This document shows, piece by piece, positions 18,901-26,859 of a DNA stretch of 64,000 bases. Positions within the stretch are counted from its first letter, which is position 1. The number at the start of each line of letters is the position of its first letter. The notes below the pieces were generated by a model. The model worked only from the letters and a program-made list of their open reading frames with translations. It ran no database searches and was not told where the DNA came from. The stretch is from Ekhidna sp964289745. Its GTDB lineage: Bacteria; Bacteroidota; Bacteroidia; Cytophagales; Cyclobacteriaceae. A program made the position numbers and the translations under genes. The DNA lies in the NCBI GenBank assembly GCA_964289745.1, contig CAXYMM010000001.1:1240001-1304000 (forward strand), in the 5' to 3' direction.

Positions 18901-19114
18901 TCCCATTTAGTGATTGGTAATTACTCAGTTCCTTTTGATCTAAATCAAGCGATTGATCATTGTAGTGTATAAAGGTGGCATATGGTGCCTCGGTATTCAC
19001 AGAAATGATATCGGGGTTTTCCCAGTCAGGTAAACTGGAAAAACCCTGAGCTACCGAGTTAAATGTGATAAGACCAAAAATCACTAAAGCTAAATACCTA
19101 CTTCTTTTTCTCAT
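15902..19114 (-). CDS. Beta-galactosidase, GH2 (LacZ type), secreted
   Basis: Hydrolyses terminal beta-D-galactose. 1070 residues with a signal peptide (about 1-22, ending NSVAQG). The domain order is the LacZ five-domain plan: sugar-binding jelly roll (about 60-240), Ig-like, TIM barrel (about 340-640), Ig-like, and a C-terminal Bgal small-chain domain (about 780-1065). Catalytic acid/base Glu478 lies in SMGNEAGNG, nucleophile Glu555 in WCEYSHAMGNS. The length and signal fit a periplasmic exo-enzyme acting on oligosaccharides after desulfation. It sits between a beta-helix protein and the orphan SusD within the sulfatase array. Confidence 0.94.
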   Translation of the reverse strand: MRKRSRYLALVIFGLITFNSVAQGFSSLPDWENPDIISVNTEAPYATFIHYNDQSLDLDQKELSNYQSLNGTWKFNWAARPADRPVDFYSKKYDVSEWDNIDVPSDWQMRGYGYPIYTNIPYPFPKNAPYIPHDNNPVGSYKRTFDVPVSWSGKQVFVHFGGVNSAFYLWVNGEKVGYSQGSKTPAEFDITSYVQVGDNDIAVEVYRWCDGSYLEDQDFWRVSGIERDVTLVAVEKVSLQNVEVQAGLDLETYEKGQLAIKLDVRNLLKQIPKGLKVEAELLDGTASITRLSGNFKAKGRDVTIKLKAPDLGVESWSAEKPKRYELKVVLKDGQGRQWDATKLKIGFRSVEIKKGQLLVNGQPVLFKGVNRHEHDPVNGHVVTRESMIADIKDFKKYNINAVRTAHYPNDPAWYDLCDKYGIYVIDEANIESHGYGYKAGETLAQKPMFELQHMDRIQRMVRRDINHPSIILWSMGNEAGNGINFLKPYEWAKGYDSSRPVHYERSGRPGKGDYKPRNTDVIGWMYQQIPMIEKMHLALDAQKPDAEKRPFIWCEYSHAMGNSNGNFADNWEWVRSTPQAQGGFIWDWMDQGLEMKTESGEVYYGYGGDFEPEGVYNDNNFCANGIIASDRGPHPAVWEIKKVYQSILFEQVDSENYTVFNENFFNSTEGVEIVAHLLQDGNVVEEQTISLPPIAPQTVAKMELSWDQKLNTACEYYVNFYAKLISATPLLQAGHTIASDQFLLQKVAPIGGEILAGTVKVKYDKKAGSYAVTGDGFSYTFDQQGYGLKSIVWGDEEMLLEPLEMNFWRAPIDNDFGAWKVHKSPKDSVYFEFRKAAQVYSLTSMIRTKSGVKTSEGVLGKNEFQLVYEFDHPILKSRNTVVYTIKADGTLHVDTKLTPGDAETLKYMPRYGMRMAIASDYERVAYYGRGPFENYVDRNTAAHIGRYEANVSDFYVHYIRPQENGYRTDVRDLKLINSKGEGIQINAKETIGFSVLRNPMEDFDPGSLKAQRHSIDIQPRDKVWIHVDYKQTGVGGDDSWSKNGLANDEYKIDASQCEFGFSISPVNSGN

Positions 19115-19213
19115 CGCTGATACTGACTCTATTCTTAATATTTCTTTTATTCTGTTTTGTTGGCAATGTGAGAATCGCCAAAGGAATGTGTCTCCCTTTT
19201 CAAAGTTTCATTA

Positions 19214-20854
19214 TTACTGAATTTCAATTGCCCCGATATCAGGTAGTCCTTCAATCTCATTACCTAAAATGTCCACCTCCACTTTCAATCCATATATTAA
19301 CCCTATCGTATCTGTAGCTAACATTGGAATTTCTATTCCTTTATCCACCGTCAGCAAACCATTCTCCGGGATGTAATGCTCCAAACGCATACCTCCAGGA
19401 TTCTTAAAAGTCACATCGCCAAATGTTGGTAATTGGTCTTTCAAATTGCGGTAGTCGGGCCAGCTATCTTTCTTCAGAAAGAGATTATGTTCAAAAATCA
19501 CGTCCTCGACCATCCATTTACCCAGTGTTTCAGGATTGTATTGATCCCCTTTTACAATCTTTGTTTCCCCTTCTACATGAAAGATATTATTTGCGATCAG
19601 TACACCGTTCGCCACCCTGTCGATGGCGATTTTTGCTTGAATTTCCTCTTTGATGTAAATGGTGTTGTTATAAAAATAACTGTGGTAGGGTCCTCTTCGC
19701 TCCCCTTTACAATACCCACTGAGCCAAAAGAATTTTCCTTCCTGAAAAGCTCCATTTTCTCCCTTTATCCGGTATCCATCATTAACGCTAATGTTGTACC
19801 GGTAAGCGCAGTTATAGTTGTTGCCCAATATTTCACAAAATCCTCCAGCGTTGTTCGCACTGAAGTTGTATTGCATAACAATATTAGAGCAATTGAAGTC
19901 GATATGAGCTCCAGCAGAATCGCCGGGTCCGTTAGCATTAGTAAAACGATTTTTTTCAATTAATACCTTGTCAGATCCCCATGTCCAAAGTCCACTGCCT
20001 CGTCCCCATTTCCTGGAGTCGTCAGCACTCCCAGACCTATCTACGCGGTTCCCAAAGATGTGACCATTTTGCACTCCAGACATTTGAATGCCTGGTCCTC
20101 CCACTTGCGTGACCGTATTTCCAGAAATCTGAAAATCAACGATTCCATACCCCTCATCTCTTGTTTTGGATGTCAGTTTGATACCCGTATGAGCTACATT
20201 TATCACTGTACAATGCTCAATTTTTAGATCTCTAATCGTAGCGCCTTCCACATTGTTGATGACTCTTATACCCCATCCATAGTTTTGGGTGCCATTTGCC
20301 GTTTTCACTTCTCCTTGAGGTCGTACAAATCCCTCGGCTTCATAAAAGACGTCTTGTACTTTAAGGTTTGACAGGTAGATATGTTGATAGTTTACGGGAT
20401 TTGTGATTATGATCAGTCCCCCACAACGCATCTCTTTTTTGTTGGACACTGGTGCATTCATCCCTTGCTTAGCGGATAATGAGAGATTAGATACTTCTAC
20501 GAAACTTGAATTTTCGATTAGCAAAGCATTTAGCGCTCCCTCGGTATGGACTTTTGCATGTTCTTCTCCTCCATAGGTCGAAATGATGATCGGCGCAGTA
20601 GCTGTACCATTCACTTCCTTGAGTACCAATGGATCGGAAAATAACTGACCAGCTGCCAACAGTACTCGGTCTCCTGCCTTGATATCGATATCCTTGAGTT
20701 TCCTGAGCGTTCGGAATGGGTGTGATTTTACATCTCCTGGATTGCTATCATTACCCTTTTGGGGATTGACATAATACGTTGTGCCTTTTTTTTCAATGGC
20801 AGCACCAGCTGCAAGAATGCCTAGAAAAAAGAGAAATATGGCGAGTGGTTTCAT
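19214..20854 (-). CDS. Secreted right-handed beta-helix protein, putative galactan-active enzyme
   Basis: 546 residues with a signal peptide (about 1-19). The N-terminal YYVNPQKGNDSNPGD (about 27-41) opening and stepwise Asn/Val/Ile-rich coils indicate a right-handed parallel beta-helix, the fold of several polysaccharide lyases and of GH28, GH82 and GH110. A core with DSAGAHIDF (about 310-318), GGFCEILGNN (about 336-345) and RYNISVNDG (about 351-359) is repeated almost exactly in the 1324-residue protein at 22.6-26.6 kb. The two are therefore paralogues, and the shared acidic and His residues are candidate catalytic ones. No known CAZy family can be assigned by eye. It lies 8 bp after a sulfatase and 100 bp before the beta-galactosidase. 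Confidence 0.8.
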   Translation of the reverse strand: MKPLAIFLFFLGILAAGAAIEKKGTTYYVNPQKGNDSNPGDVKSHPFRTLRKLKDIDIKAGDRVLLAAGQLFSDPLVLKEVNGTATAPIIISTYGGEEHAKVHTEGALNALLIENSSFVEVSNLSLSAKQGMNAPVSNKKEMRCGGLIIITNPVNYQHIYLSNLKVQDVFYEAEGFVRPQGEVKTANGTQNYGWGIRVINNVEGATIRDLKIEHCTVINVAHTGIKLTSKTRDEGYGIVDFQISGNTVTQVGGPGIQMSGVQNGHIFGNRVDRSGSADDSRKWGRGSGLWTWGSDKVLIEKNRFTNANGPGDSAGAHIDFNCSNIVMQYNFSANNAGGFCEILGNNYNCAYRYNISVNDGYRIKGENGAFQEGKFFWLSGYCKGERRGPYHSYFYNNTIYIKEEIQAKIAIDRVANGVLIANNIFHVEGETKIVKGDQYNPETLGKWMVEDVIFEHNLFLKKDSWPDYRNLKDQLPTFGDVTFKNPGGMRLEHYIPENGLLTVDKGIEIPMLATDTIGLIYGLKVEVDILGNEIEGLPDIGAIEIQ

Positions 20855-20861
20855 TGCTTTA

Positions 20862-22316
20862 CTAGTATTTTTCTCCGTCAGTAAAGCGATCTGGATTCAG
20901 TGAGTTATACTGATCATTTTGTCTGAGTCCCAAAAAAGCAGGTTCAACGTTTTTGCTGTCCCAAGCATCGTGTAGCTGCTGGAGCTGGTCAAAGTTGATC
21001 TGATCGGAAAGTGGGTTTGCCTCGCTAATGTCTAGTGATAAATCATACAACTCTTTTTCTCCATTCCTGTCTTTAGTCAGTTTCATATTACCGCTTCTGA
21101 CCGCCAACCCATTCAGGTCATACTGTCGCCAAAACAACGCTTCGTGTGGTGCAGTGGTCACGTCCCCCTTGAGATAGGGTACTAAATCCACGCCATCCAA
21201 TGGATTTTTTGGAGATATGCCTGCCTGAGCTACCGCAGTAGCAAACATGTCTAGTGAAATAACCGGATGATCATATGTTATACCCGAGGGGATTATTCCC
21301 GTCCATTGTACTGCAAAAGGCACTCGTATTCCGCCTTCATACATAGAGCCCTTTCCATCGCGAAGTACCCCATTGTCTGATTTATTTTTCTTTTCGGGAC
21401 CGCCATTATCAGACAGGAAGAATACAATGGTATTGTCGGCAATTCCTTTTTCTTCTAGTTTATTGAGCAAGCTACCCACCCCATCGTCTACTGCGCTGAC
21501 CATCGCAGAGTAGGTTCTTCTTTTCTCGTCTTCAATGTCGGCGTATCGTTTTAGGTACTTTTCTGTTGCTTGCAAAGGGGTGTGAGGTGCATTGTATGCG
21601 AGATAGAGAAAGAATGGATTATCCCCGTTACGATCCACAAAATCTACTGCCTCTCGGGACAGGGCGTCAGTTAGATATTCGGTTTCTTCAATTCGCTCAT
21701 CGTTGCGAAGAAGCTTGGTCCTGTACGCATCAAACTGTGACTCTACCTCGGACAGATCTTTCCTGATCCACTCTTCTTTGAAATACCTGTGCCCACCCGT
21801 TAGAAAACCAAAAAATTCGTCAAAGCCACGTTGCAAAGGTCGCTGGCTAGGATGTGCACCCAAGTGCCATTTGCCTATGGCCATCGTTTGATAACCGCCT
21901 CGCTTTAGTGCAGTGGCCATCGTTTCTTCTGATAAAGGAAGACCCTGCGTACTATCTTTTGGCGCAAATAGCGGATTCCGACTGAAACCAAAACGATCCT
22001 GATACCTCCCGGTAATGAGCCCTGCGCGACTAGGGCCACAAACAGCATAGCTCACGTATCCATTGGTAAAGACTACCCCATTTTGAGCAATCCGGTCGAT
22101 GTTGGGGGTTAGGATGTCCTGACTTCCATTGAAGCCAACATCTTTGTATCCCTGATCATCTGTAAGGACAATTATGATGTTGGGTTTTTGTGAAACTGAA
22201 CCTTTGTCATTTGCATCATTTTCAGACTGCTTAGGTGAACAGGATATTATAAAGAATATGATTGTCACCAAAAAGGTGTAGTACCTCAATTTTTTTTCGC
22301 CAGATGCATTTGACAT
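20862..22316 (-). CDS. Arylsulfatase-type sulfatase, lipoprotein (family S1)
   Basis: 484 residues from the ATG at 22316; an in-frame start at 22358 adds 14 residues before the signal peptide. The lipobox is IISC (Cys26). LTDDQGYKDVGFNG (51-64) holds the first metal site. CGPSR with Cys93 is the formylglycine motif, GKWHLGAHPSQRP follows, and LSDNGGPEK gives the second site. It lies 8 bp upstream of the beta-helix protein, so the two are probably co-transcribed. A hairpin terminator for the preceding gene lies about 265 bp upstream of its start. Confidence 0.93.
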   Translation of the reverse strand: MSNASGEKKLRYYTFLVTIIFFIISCSPKQSENDANDKGSVSQKPNIIIVLTDDQGYKDVGFNGSQDILTPNIDRIAQNGVVFTNGYVSYAVCGPSRAGLITGRYQDRFGFSRNPLFAPKDSTQGLPLSEETMATALKRGGYQTMAIGKWHLGAHPSQRPLQRGFDEFFGFLTGGHRYFKEEWIRKDLSEVESQFDAYRTKLLRNDERIEETEYLTDALSREAVDFVDRNGDNPFFLYLAYNAPHTPLQATEKYLKRYADIEDEKRRTYSAMVSAVDDGVGSLLNKLEEKGIADNTIVFFLSDNGGPEKKNKSDNGVLRDGKGSMYEGGIRVPFAVQWTGIIPSGITYDHPVISLDMFATAVAQAGISPKNPLDGVDLVPYLKGDVTTAPHEALFWRQYDLNGLAVRSGNMKLTKDRNGEKELYDLSLDISEANPLSDQINFDQLQQLHDAWDSKNVEPAFLGLRQNDQYNSLNPDRFTDGEKY

Positions 22317-22578
22317 ATCGTTTTCAATCTTGATTTTGTACAAAATTCCAACATACAACAGTTAAGTATAGGGTGAAATCCTTCAAGATGTGGTTCAAGA
22401 TCGGTCAAAACGAAAGTATAGGTAGGATTTTTCTACCGTAACCCCTCTATCTGCGAGTAGTGTAAAATCATCAGACTTCATCCGTACTTATTACTTCAGC
22501 TTACTACCGCCTTGAAAAACCAAGTAACATCATTTTAAAAAAGAGGGGAATGTGTACCTAGTTATTTTTAGTTCACAA

Positions 22579-22608
22579 AATAAAAAAGCACCGAGGGGTT
22601 CCCTCGGC
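22579..22608 (-). terminator. Rho-independent terminator of the beta-helix/CBM gene
   Basis: Stem CCGAGGG - GTT - CCCTCGG (22591-22607), followed on the minus strand by TGCTTTTTTA. It begins 13 bp past the stop of the gene at 22621-26595. Confidence 0.85.
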
Positions 22609-22620
22609 GCTAAAAACCAA

Positions 22621-25600
22621 TTACTTAACTATTACTCGCTGTTCGGACAGTACCTTTTCACCAAGTATTTGGATAATGTATATACCAGACGAGATCTGAG
22701 GCACGCTCAATTGAATTTTGGAGTCATTCGTAATGATCTCTTCTGTATGATGTACTCTTCCTGACAGATCCAAAAAGTTGACAGAAAGCCCGGAGTAGTC
22801 ACGATTTAGTGCTGGAAATTCAATGGAATATCTTTCTCCTGATTTCATAATAGTTGGATAAACTTTCAGTGGTGCGTCCTTGCTAACTCCCAAAACTGTC
22901 CCTGCTGGCCTAGCTGAACTACCGCTTAGAGAAATTTTGATCTTATCAAGATTAGGACTATCAAAAAACGTGATATCATTGAGTCCGGCAGGCATAACAA
23001 TTGTGAGAGGTATTTCACTCGATTCCCCACCTTGATAACAAAATGTATTACCCGAACTACTTACAGTAGTGCTCTGGGGGGCATCATTGTTTAGTTGGTA
23101 ATTTAAAGAGCCACCATTTAGTGAATAGTAAGTAACAATCACATCGAAAGTAGCACTTTGAGGTACGGAAATACCGGCAAAGGTTACCGCATTTCCTACT
23201 CCTCCGTTAATGTTTTTTACCAATTCAGTCCCAGATGCAAATTGACAATTTCCTATGCTCGCACTGCCAGATAACACTGCAAGTTCAGCCTCCAATTCAA
23301 GAGGCGTGAATGGGGGTGGTGGAACTACTCCCACTTCCTCTATTAGGATTTTATCAAGAACAGGACTATCAAAAAAGGTGAGATCGTTAAGCCCCGCAGG
23401 CATAGTAACTTGGAATTCATGTACACCAGCATCGCCTCCCTGATAACACCAGATATTATCTGAACTCATTACAGTCTCGGTTTGGGGTGCGTCACTGTTT
23501 AATTGCCATTCAAACGTACCTCCTAATAGCGAGTAGTAGCTCACTGTCACATTGAACACGGCACTTTGCGGCACGGAAATATCTTCAAAGATAACCGCAT
23601 TTCCTACTCCTCCGTTAATGTTTTTTACCAATCCAGTCCCAGATGCAAATTGACAATTTCCTATGCTCGCACTGCCAGATATCACTGCAAGTTCAGCCTC
23701 CAATTCAAGAGGCGTGAATGGGGGTGGTGGAACTACTCCCACTTCCTCTATTAGGATTTTATCAAGAACAGGGCTATCAAAAAAGGTGAGATCGTTAAGC
23801 CCCGCAGGCATAGTAACTTGGAATTCATGTACACCAGCATCGCCTCCCTGATAACACCAGATATTATCTGAACTCATTACAGTCTCGGTTTGGGGTGCGT
23901 CACTGTTTAATTGCCATTCAAACGTACCTCCTAATAGCGAGTAGTAGCTCACTGTCACATTGAACACGGCACTTTGCGGCACGGAAATATCTTCAAAGGT
24001 TACCGCATTTCCTACTCCTCCGTTAATGTTTTTTACCAATCCAGTCCCAGATGCAAATTGACAATTTCCTATGCTCGCACTGCCAGATAACACTGCAAGT
24101 TCCGCCTCCAATTCAAGTGGTGTAAATGGAGGTGGCGTCACTCCACCAGCTTCCACTACCTCAATCTTATCAAGAACGGGAGAATCATAAAACAACAAGG
24201 TATTTATTCCCGCAACTAACGATAAAGTAAGTGTAGTATCTGCAGCACTTCCACCCAGATAACACCAATCTCCGCTTGGGTCTACTGTTACTGTTTGGGC
24301 AGCTGCACCGTTTAACTCATACGTCATATTCTTCTCCGTATTGGCAAAATACGTTACAGTCACATCATAGTCGCCAGTCACATCAGCTGTCACCGAAAAG
24401 GAAACCGCATTTCCGCTTCCTGCGGATATTTGACTCACAAGTGTGATGTCAGATGGCTCACAATAAGCAACCTTCACACTCCCGAATAACTCTGCTTCTT
24501 CTGCCTCATAGATAGGTCCAGCAGGTGGAGGTGGTGTTATACCTCCCTCTATAAAAGAGATCACATCTAGTCTATCCACCACCAAACTGCTCAGTTCGAT
24601 TGTATTTGAACCCGCACTGAGGTCTCGTATTAGCTGATAGTTGCCAGGGTTACCATTCTGTGCACAAGTGCCTTTGGTCAGTTGAAACAATACCTGTTCC
24701 TCATCGCCCCCGTTGATACGAATGCCTATTTCATTCACACTAGGATTGAGGTAATACACGTCAAGGATATATGCTCCGGCTTCAGGTACGGTTACATTGA
24801 ACGTTACACTGCCTGCACTTACATCTACCACTGAATTACCCGATGCATTTGTACAACTTGAACCGTTCCCTGCTGCATCTTCTGCTTCATATGTATCTGT
24901 GTTCATAGAAAAAGTCGATGCTGGCCCATTATACGCCCCGATATGGGTAGGTTGCGTTAGATCCACTGGATTGCCGTAATAATCCTTTGTAGCCGCTGAA
25001 GTGATATTTGCAAAAATACCTTGACCCGCGTATGGAAAAACAGGTTCTACAAAGGTCTCTGCTGCTCCTAGCGCCGGGCTCCCCTCGGCCAGCACATAAC
25101 CCAATTCATTGTCGGTTCCTGCCCCGATAAACATTGGGTCATCCGTTATTTCGCCAGTCTCTAAATTTAATAATGCCTGCTTAAACTGACCGCCGAAGTA
25201 AATGTTTTTCTTGAAGTCATGGGTATCCAAGTCTTCATTATATTTCTTCTTTCCTAATCTAGACCCATTCTCTAAGTATAGGATATTGTTGTAGAAAGTC
25301 ATGTCCTCTGCTTCCAACAAAACCTCTGAGTCTGTGATCTCATTGTCATAGTCTCTGCCCGCAAAAATGGTGTTATTGTAATAATATAGCTCCTTACTCT
25401 TTATACTGCCTTTCCAACCAGCATAAGGATTTACCCATAAGATTCTATTTTTACCACTATTTTCACCATCATTTACACTAATATTGTATCGCCAAATTAC
25501 GTTTACATTATCTCCAAGTGTCTCACAAAAACCTCCTGCGGCATCTTCTGAATAGTTGTATTGGTATAGAATATTACTATTACTGTAGTCCACATGCATA

Positions 25601-26595
25601 CCACTGGAATCATTGGGGCCTCTAGCATGCTTGGACACATTGTGCTGCGCTACGACCCCATCACATGCGAAAACCCACATGCCGCTCCCTCTCTTGGCCA
25701 TTCTAAAATCCGAATTTGAGCCGTTAAATAGCATCTTGTTGCCCTCATAAAGGATTCTGTTTGAAGTTGAGAGTATGGTTCCTGAGCCTCCAATATTAAC
25801 GAATTCATTGTTTCTGACAATGACATCTGCTGCCCATCTACGCGTCCAAAATCCTGTACGCTGTAAGTCCGTAAAATAGGAGTTTTCCACAATGATATCT
25901 TTCGTGAAGGATTCTTCAAAGTAAATGGCTGTAGACCTTAACTGATTAAATTCAATACCAGATGTTCTAGCCGCATAAATCTTATCAAAATAAAGATCCG
26001 AGAAATAAATGTGCTCATTGAAATTTAAAGACGGAGTATTGATCACTGCTTCTTCAAATTGCCTTGCATCATCCTTGTACACTCCAGGCAAGCTTCTGGA
26101 TTTTCCTAGCACATGCGGTCCTAATTCTGACTGCTGTGAATAGCAAAGTATCCCAAATGAAAATTCATCATCACTTTCCTTTGCATCGAATCGCTCATTG
26201 CGGATGTGAAGCTCCTTGAATTCCAAAAAGGATTTATCTACGATTAAAAAAGTACTGACAGGGTCATATATGTCATCACTACTATCCCCTGAGCTACCAC
26301 TCAAAATAGGTAATGGGCCTGAACCGTAGGCTGTATATACAATCGGAGCGCCTTCCGATCCTGAATATCCACAAACTACCTGACCAATAAATGTATCACC
26401 TCTTTTGAAATGCACCTGATCTCCTGGCTGGAGCGTTAAACTATTGAGCATTGTGATACTCGCCAAGGGGCTACCTGGACTCGTACCTGTATTGGCATCA
26501 TTTCCTTCACTACTGCTGAAGTAGTAGTTCGTGCCCTGACCGAACGTGACGCAGGTCAGCAAACAAAATAAAATTAGAAGTTTAACTCTTTTCAT
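22621..26595 (-). CDS. T9SS-secreted beta-helix protein with five carbohydrate-binding-like modules
   Basis: 1324 residues: signal peptide (about 1-20, ending VTFGQG), right-handed beta-helix (about 22-560), five beta-sandwich modules resembling CBM6/35 (about 565-685, 690-815, 822-957, 958-1093, 1094-1235), and a C-terminal T9SS type-A sorting domain (about 1240-1324, PLKVYPTIMKSGE ... SGIYIIQILG). The helix core DSSGMHVDY (about 328-336), GGFCETLGDN (about 351-360) and RYNISVNDG (about 366-374) matches the 546-residue paralogue nearby. Proline-rich linkers (TPPPPAGP, VPPPPFTPLE) separate modules. The architecture is that of an extracellular polysaccharide-degrading enzyme held on insoluble glycan; the reaction is unknown. 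It is flanked by terminators on both sides, so it is probably transcribed alone. Confidence 0.85.
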   Translation of the reverse strand: MKRVKLLILFCLLTCVTFGQGTNYYFSSSEGNDANTGTSPGSPLASITMLNSLTLQPGDQVHFKRGDTFIGQVVCGYSGSEGAPIVYTAYGSGPLPILSGSSGDSSDDIYDPVSTFLIVDKSFLEFKELHIRNERFDAKESDDEFSFGILCYSQQSELGPHVLGKSRSLPGVYKDDARQFEEAVINTPSLNFNEHIYFSDLYFDKIYAARTSGIEFNQLRSTAIYFEESFTKDIIVENSYFTDLQRTGFWTRRWAADVIVRNNEFVNIGGSGTILSTSNRILYEGNKMLFNGSNSDFRMAKRGSGMWVFACDGVVAQHNVSKHARGPNDSSGMHVDYSNSNILYQYNYSEDAAGGFCETLGDNVNVIWRYNISVNDGENSGKNRILWVNPYAGWKGSIKSKELYYYNNTIFAGRDYDNEITDSEVLLEAEDMTFYNNILYLENGSRLGKKKYNEDLDTHDFKKNIYFGGQFKQALLNLETGEITDDPMFIGAGTDNELGYVLAEGSPALGAAETFVEPVFPYAGQGIFANITSAATKDYYGNPVDLTQPTHIGAYNGPASTFSMNTDTYEAEDAAGNGSSCTNASGNSVVDVSAGSVTFNVTVPEAGAYILDVYYLNPSVNEIGIRINGGDEEQVLFQLTKGTCAQNGNPGNYQLIRDLSAGSNTIELSSLVVDRLDVISFIEGGITPPPPAGPIYEAEEAELFGSVKVAYCEPSDITLVSQISAGSGNAVSFSVTADVTGDYDVTVTYFANTEKNMTYELNGAAAQTVTVDPSGDWCYLGGSAADTTLTLSLVAGINTLLFYDSPVLDKIEVVEAGGVTPPPFTPLELEAELAVLSGSASIGNCQFASGTGLVKNINGGVGNAVTFEDISVPQSAVFNVTVSYYSLLGGTFEWQLNSDAPQTETVMSSDNIWCYQGGDAGVHEFQVTMPAGLNDLTFFDSPVLDKILIEEVGVVPPPPFTPLELEAELAVISGSASIGNCQFASGTGLVKNINGGVGNAVIFEDISVPQSAVFNVTVSYYSLLGGTFEWQLNSDAPQTETVMSSDNIWCYQGGDAGVHEFQVTMPAGLNDLTFFDSPVLDKILIEEVGVVPPPPFTPLELEAELAVLSGSASIGNCQFASGTELVKNINGGVGNAVTFAGISVPQSATFDVIVTYYSLNGGSLNYQLNNDAPQSTTVSSSGNTFCYQGGESSEIPLTIVMPAGLNDITFFDSPNLDKIKISLSGSSARPAGTVLGVSKDAPLKVYPTIMKSGERYSIEFPALNRDYSGLSVNFLDLSGRVHHTEEIITNDSKIQLSVPQISSGIYIIQILGEKVLSEQRVIVK
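23183..24117 (-). repeat. Near-identical 408-bp tandem repeat coding for CBM-like modules
   Basis: Copies with a 408-bp period (136 codons) differ at only a few positions across this block: for example AGGACTATC versus GGGCTATC, and ATAACACTG versus ATATCACTG. Two full units and about one third of a third unit are nearly identical. Beyond 23183 and 24117 the copies diverge. This indicates recent duplication or gene conversion inside the gene. Confidence 0.9.
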
Positions 26596-26648
26596 ATGCT
26601 CATATTATTGGTTAATGGATTTCAAAATTGAATAATTATCTATTGCTA

Positions 26649-26660
26649 AAAGGGGAACTA
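26649..26660 (-). promoter_or_regulatory. Shared motif TAGTTCCCCTTT upstream of beta-helix/CBM gene
   Basis: A 12-bp motif identical to one at 33089-33100. It lies 53-65 nt before the start at 26595; the second copy lies 59-71 nt before the surface lipoprotein start. Same strand, same distance and identical sequence suggest a common promoter or regulator site, possibly for the HTCS. Binding is inference. Confidence 0.45.
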
Positions 26661-26799
26661 ACATTCAATCATCATGGAGAAATCATTCATTGGCTTTTTT
26701 TATCTGTAGATGGATCGAATACCGAATCCAATAAATAACTTAGTGGTCAGTGGTCGAAGTTATTCTTCGAAGCTAACCATCATTGCAGGTTCTAAAAGG

Positions 26800-26827
26800 C
26801 AAAAAGGCGACCCTTTTGGAGTCGCTT
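26800..26827 (-). terminator. Terminator of the susCD unit
   Basis: On the minus strand a GC-rich stem AGCGAC ... GTCGCC (26806-26826) is followed by TTTTTG. It begins 34 bp past the SusD stop. Confidence 0.75.
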
Positions 26828-26859
26828 TAATGTTACAGCATTATTTAAGAGTTATAAAA

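Noticed and set aside
22900..24150. Tandem repeats resembling a CRISPR or satellite array
   Set aside because: The 408-bp period is a multiple of three within one open frame and encodes beta-sandwich modules.
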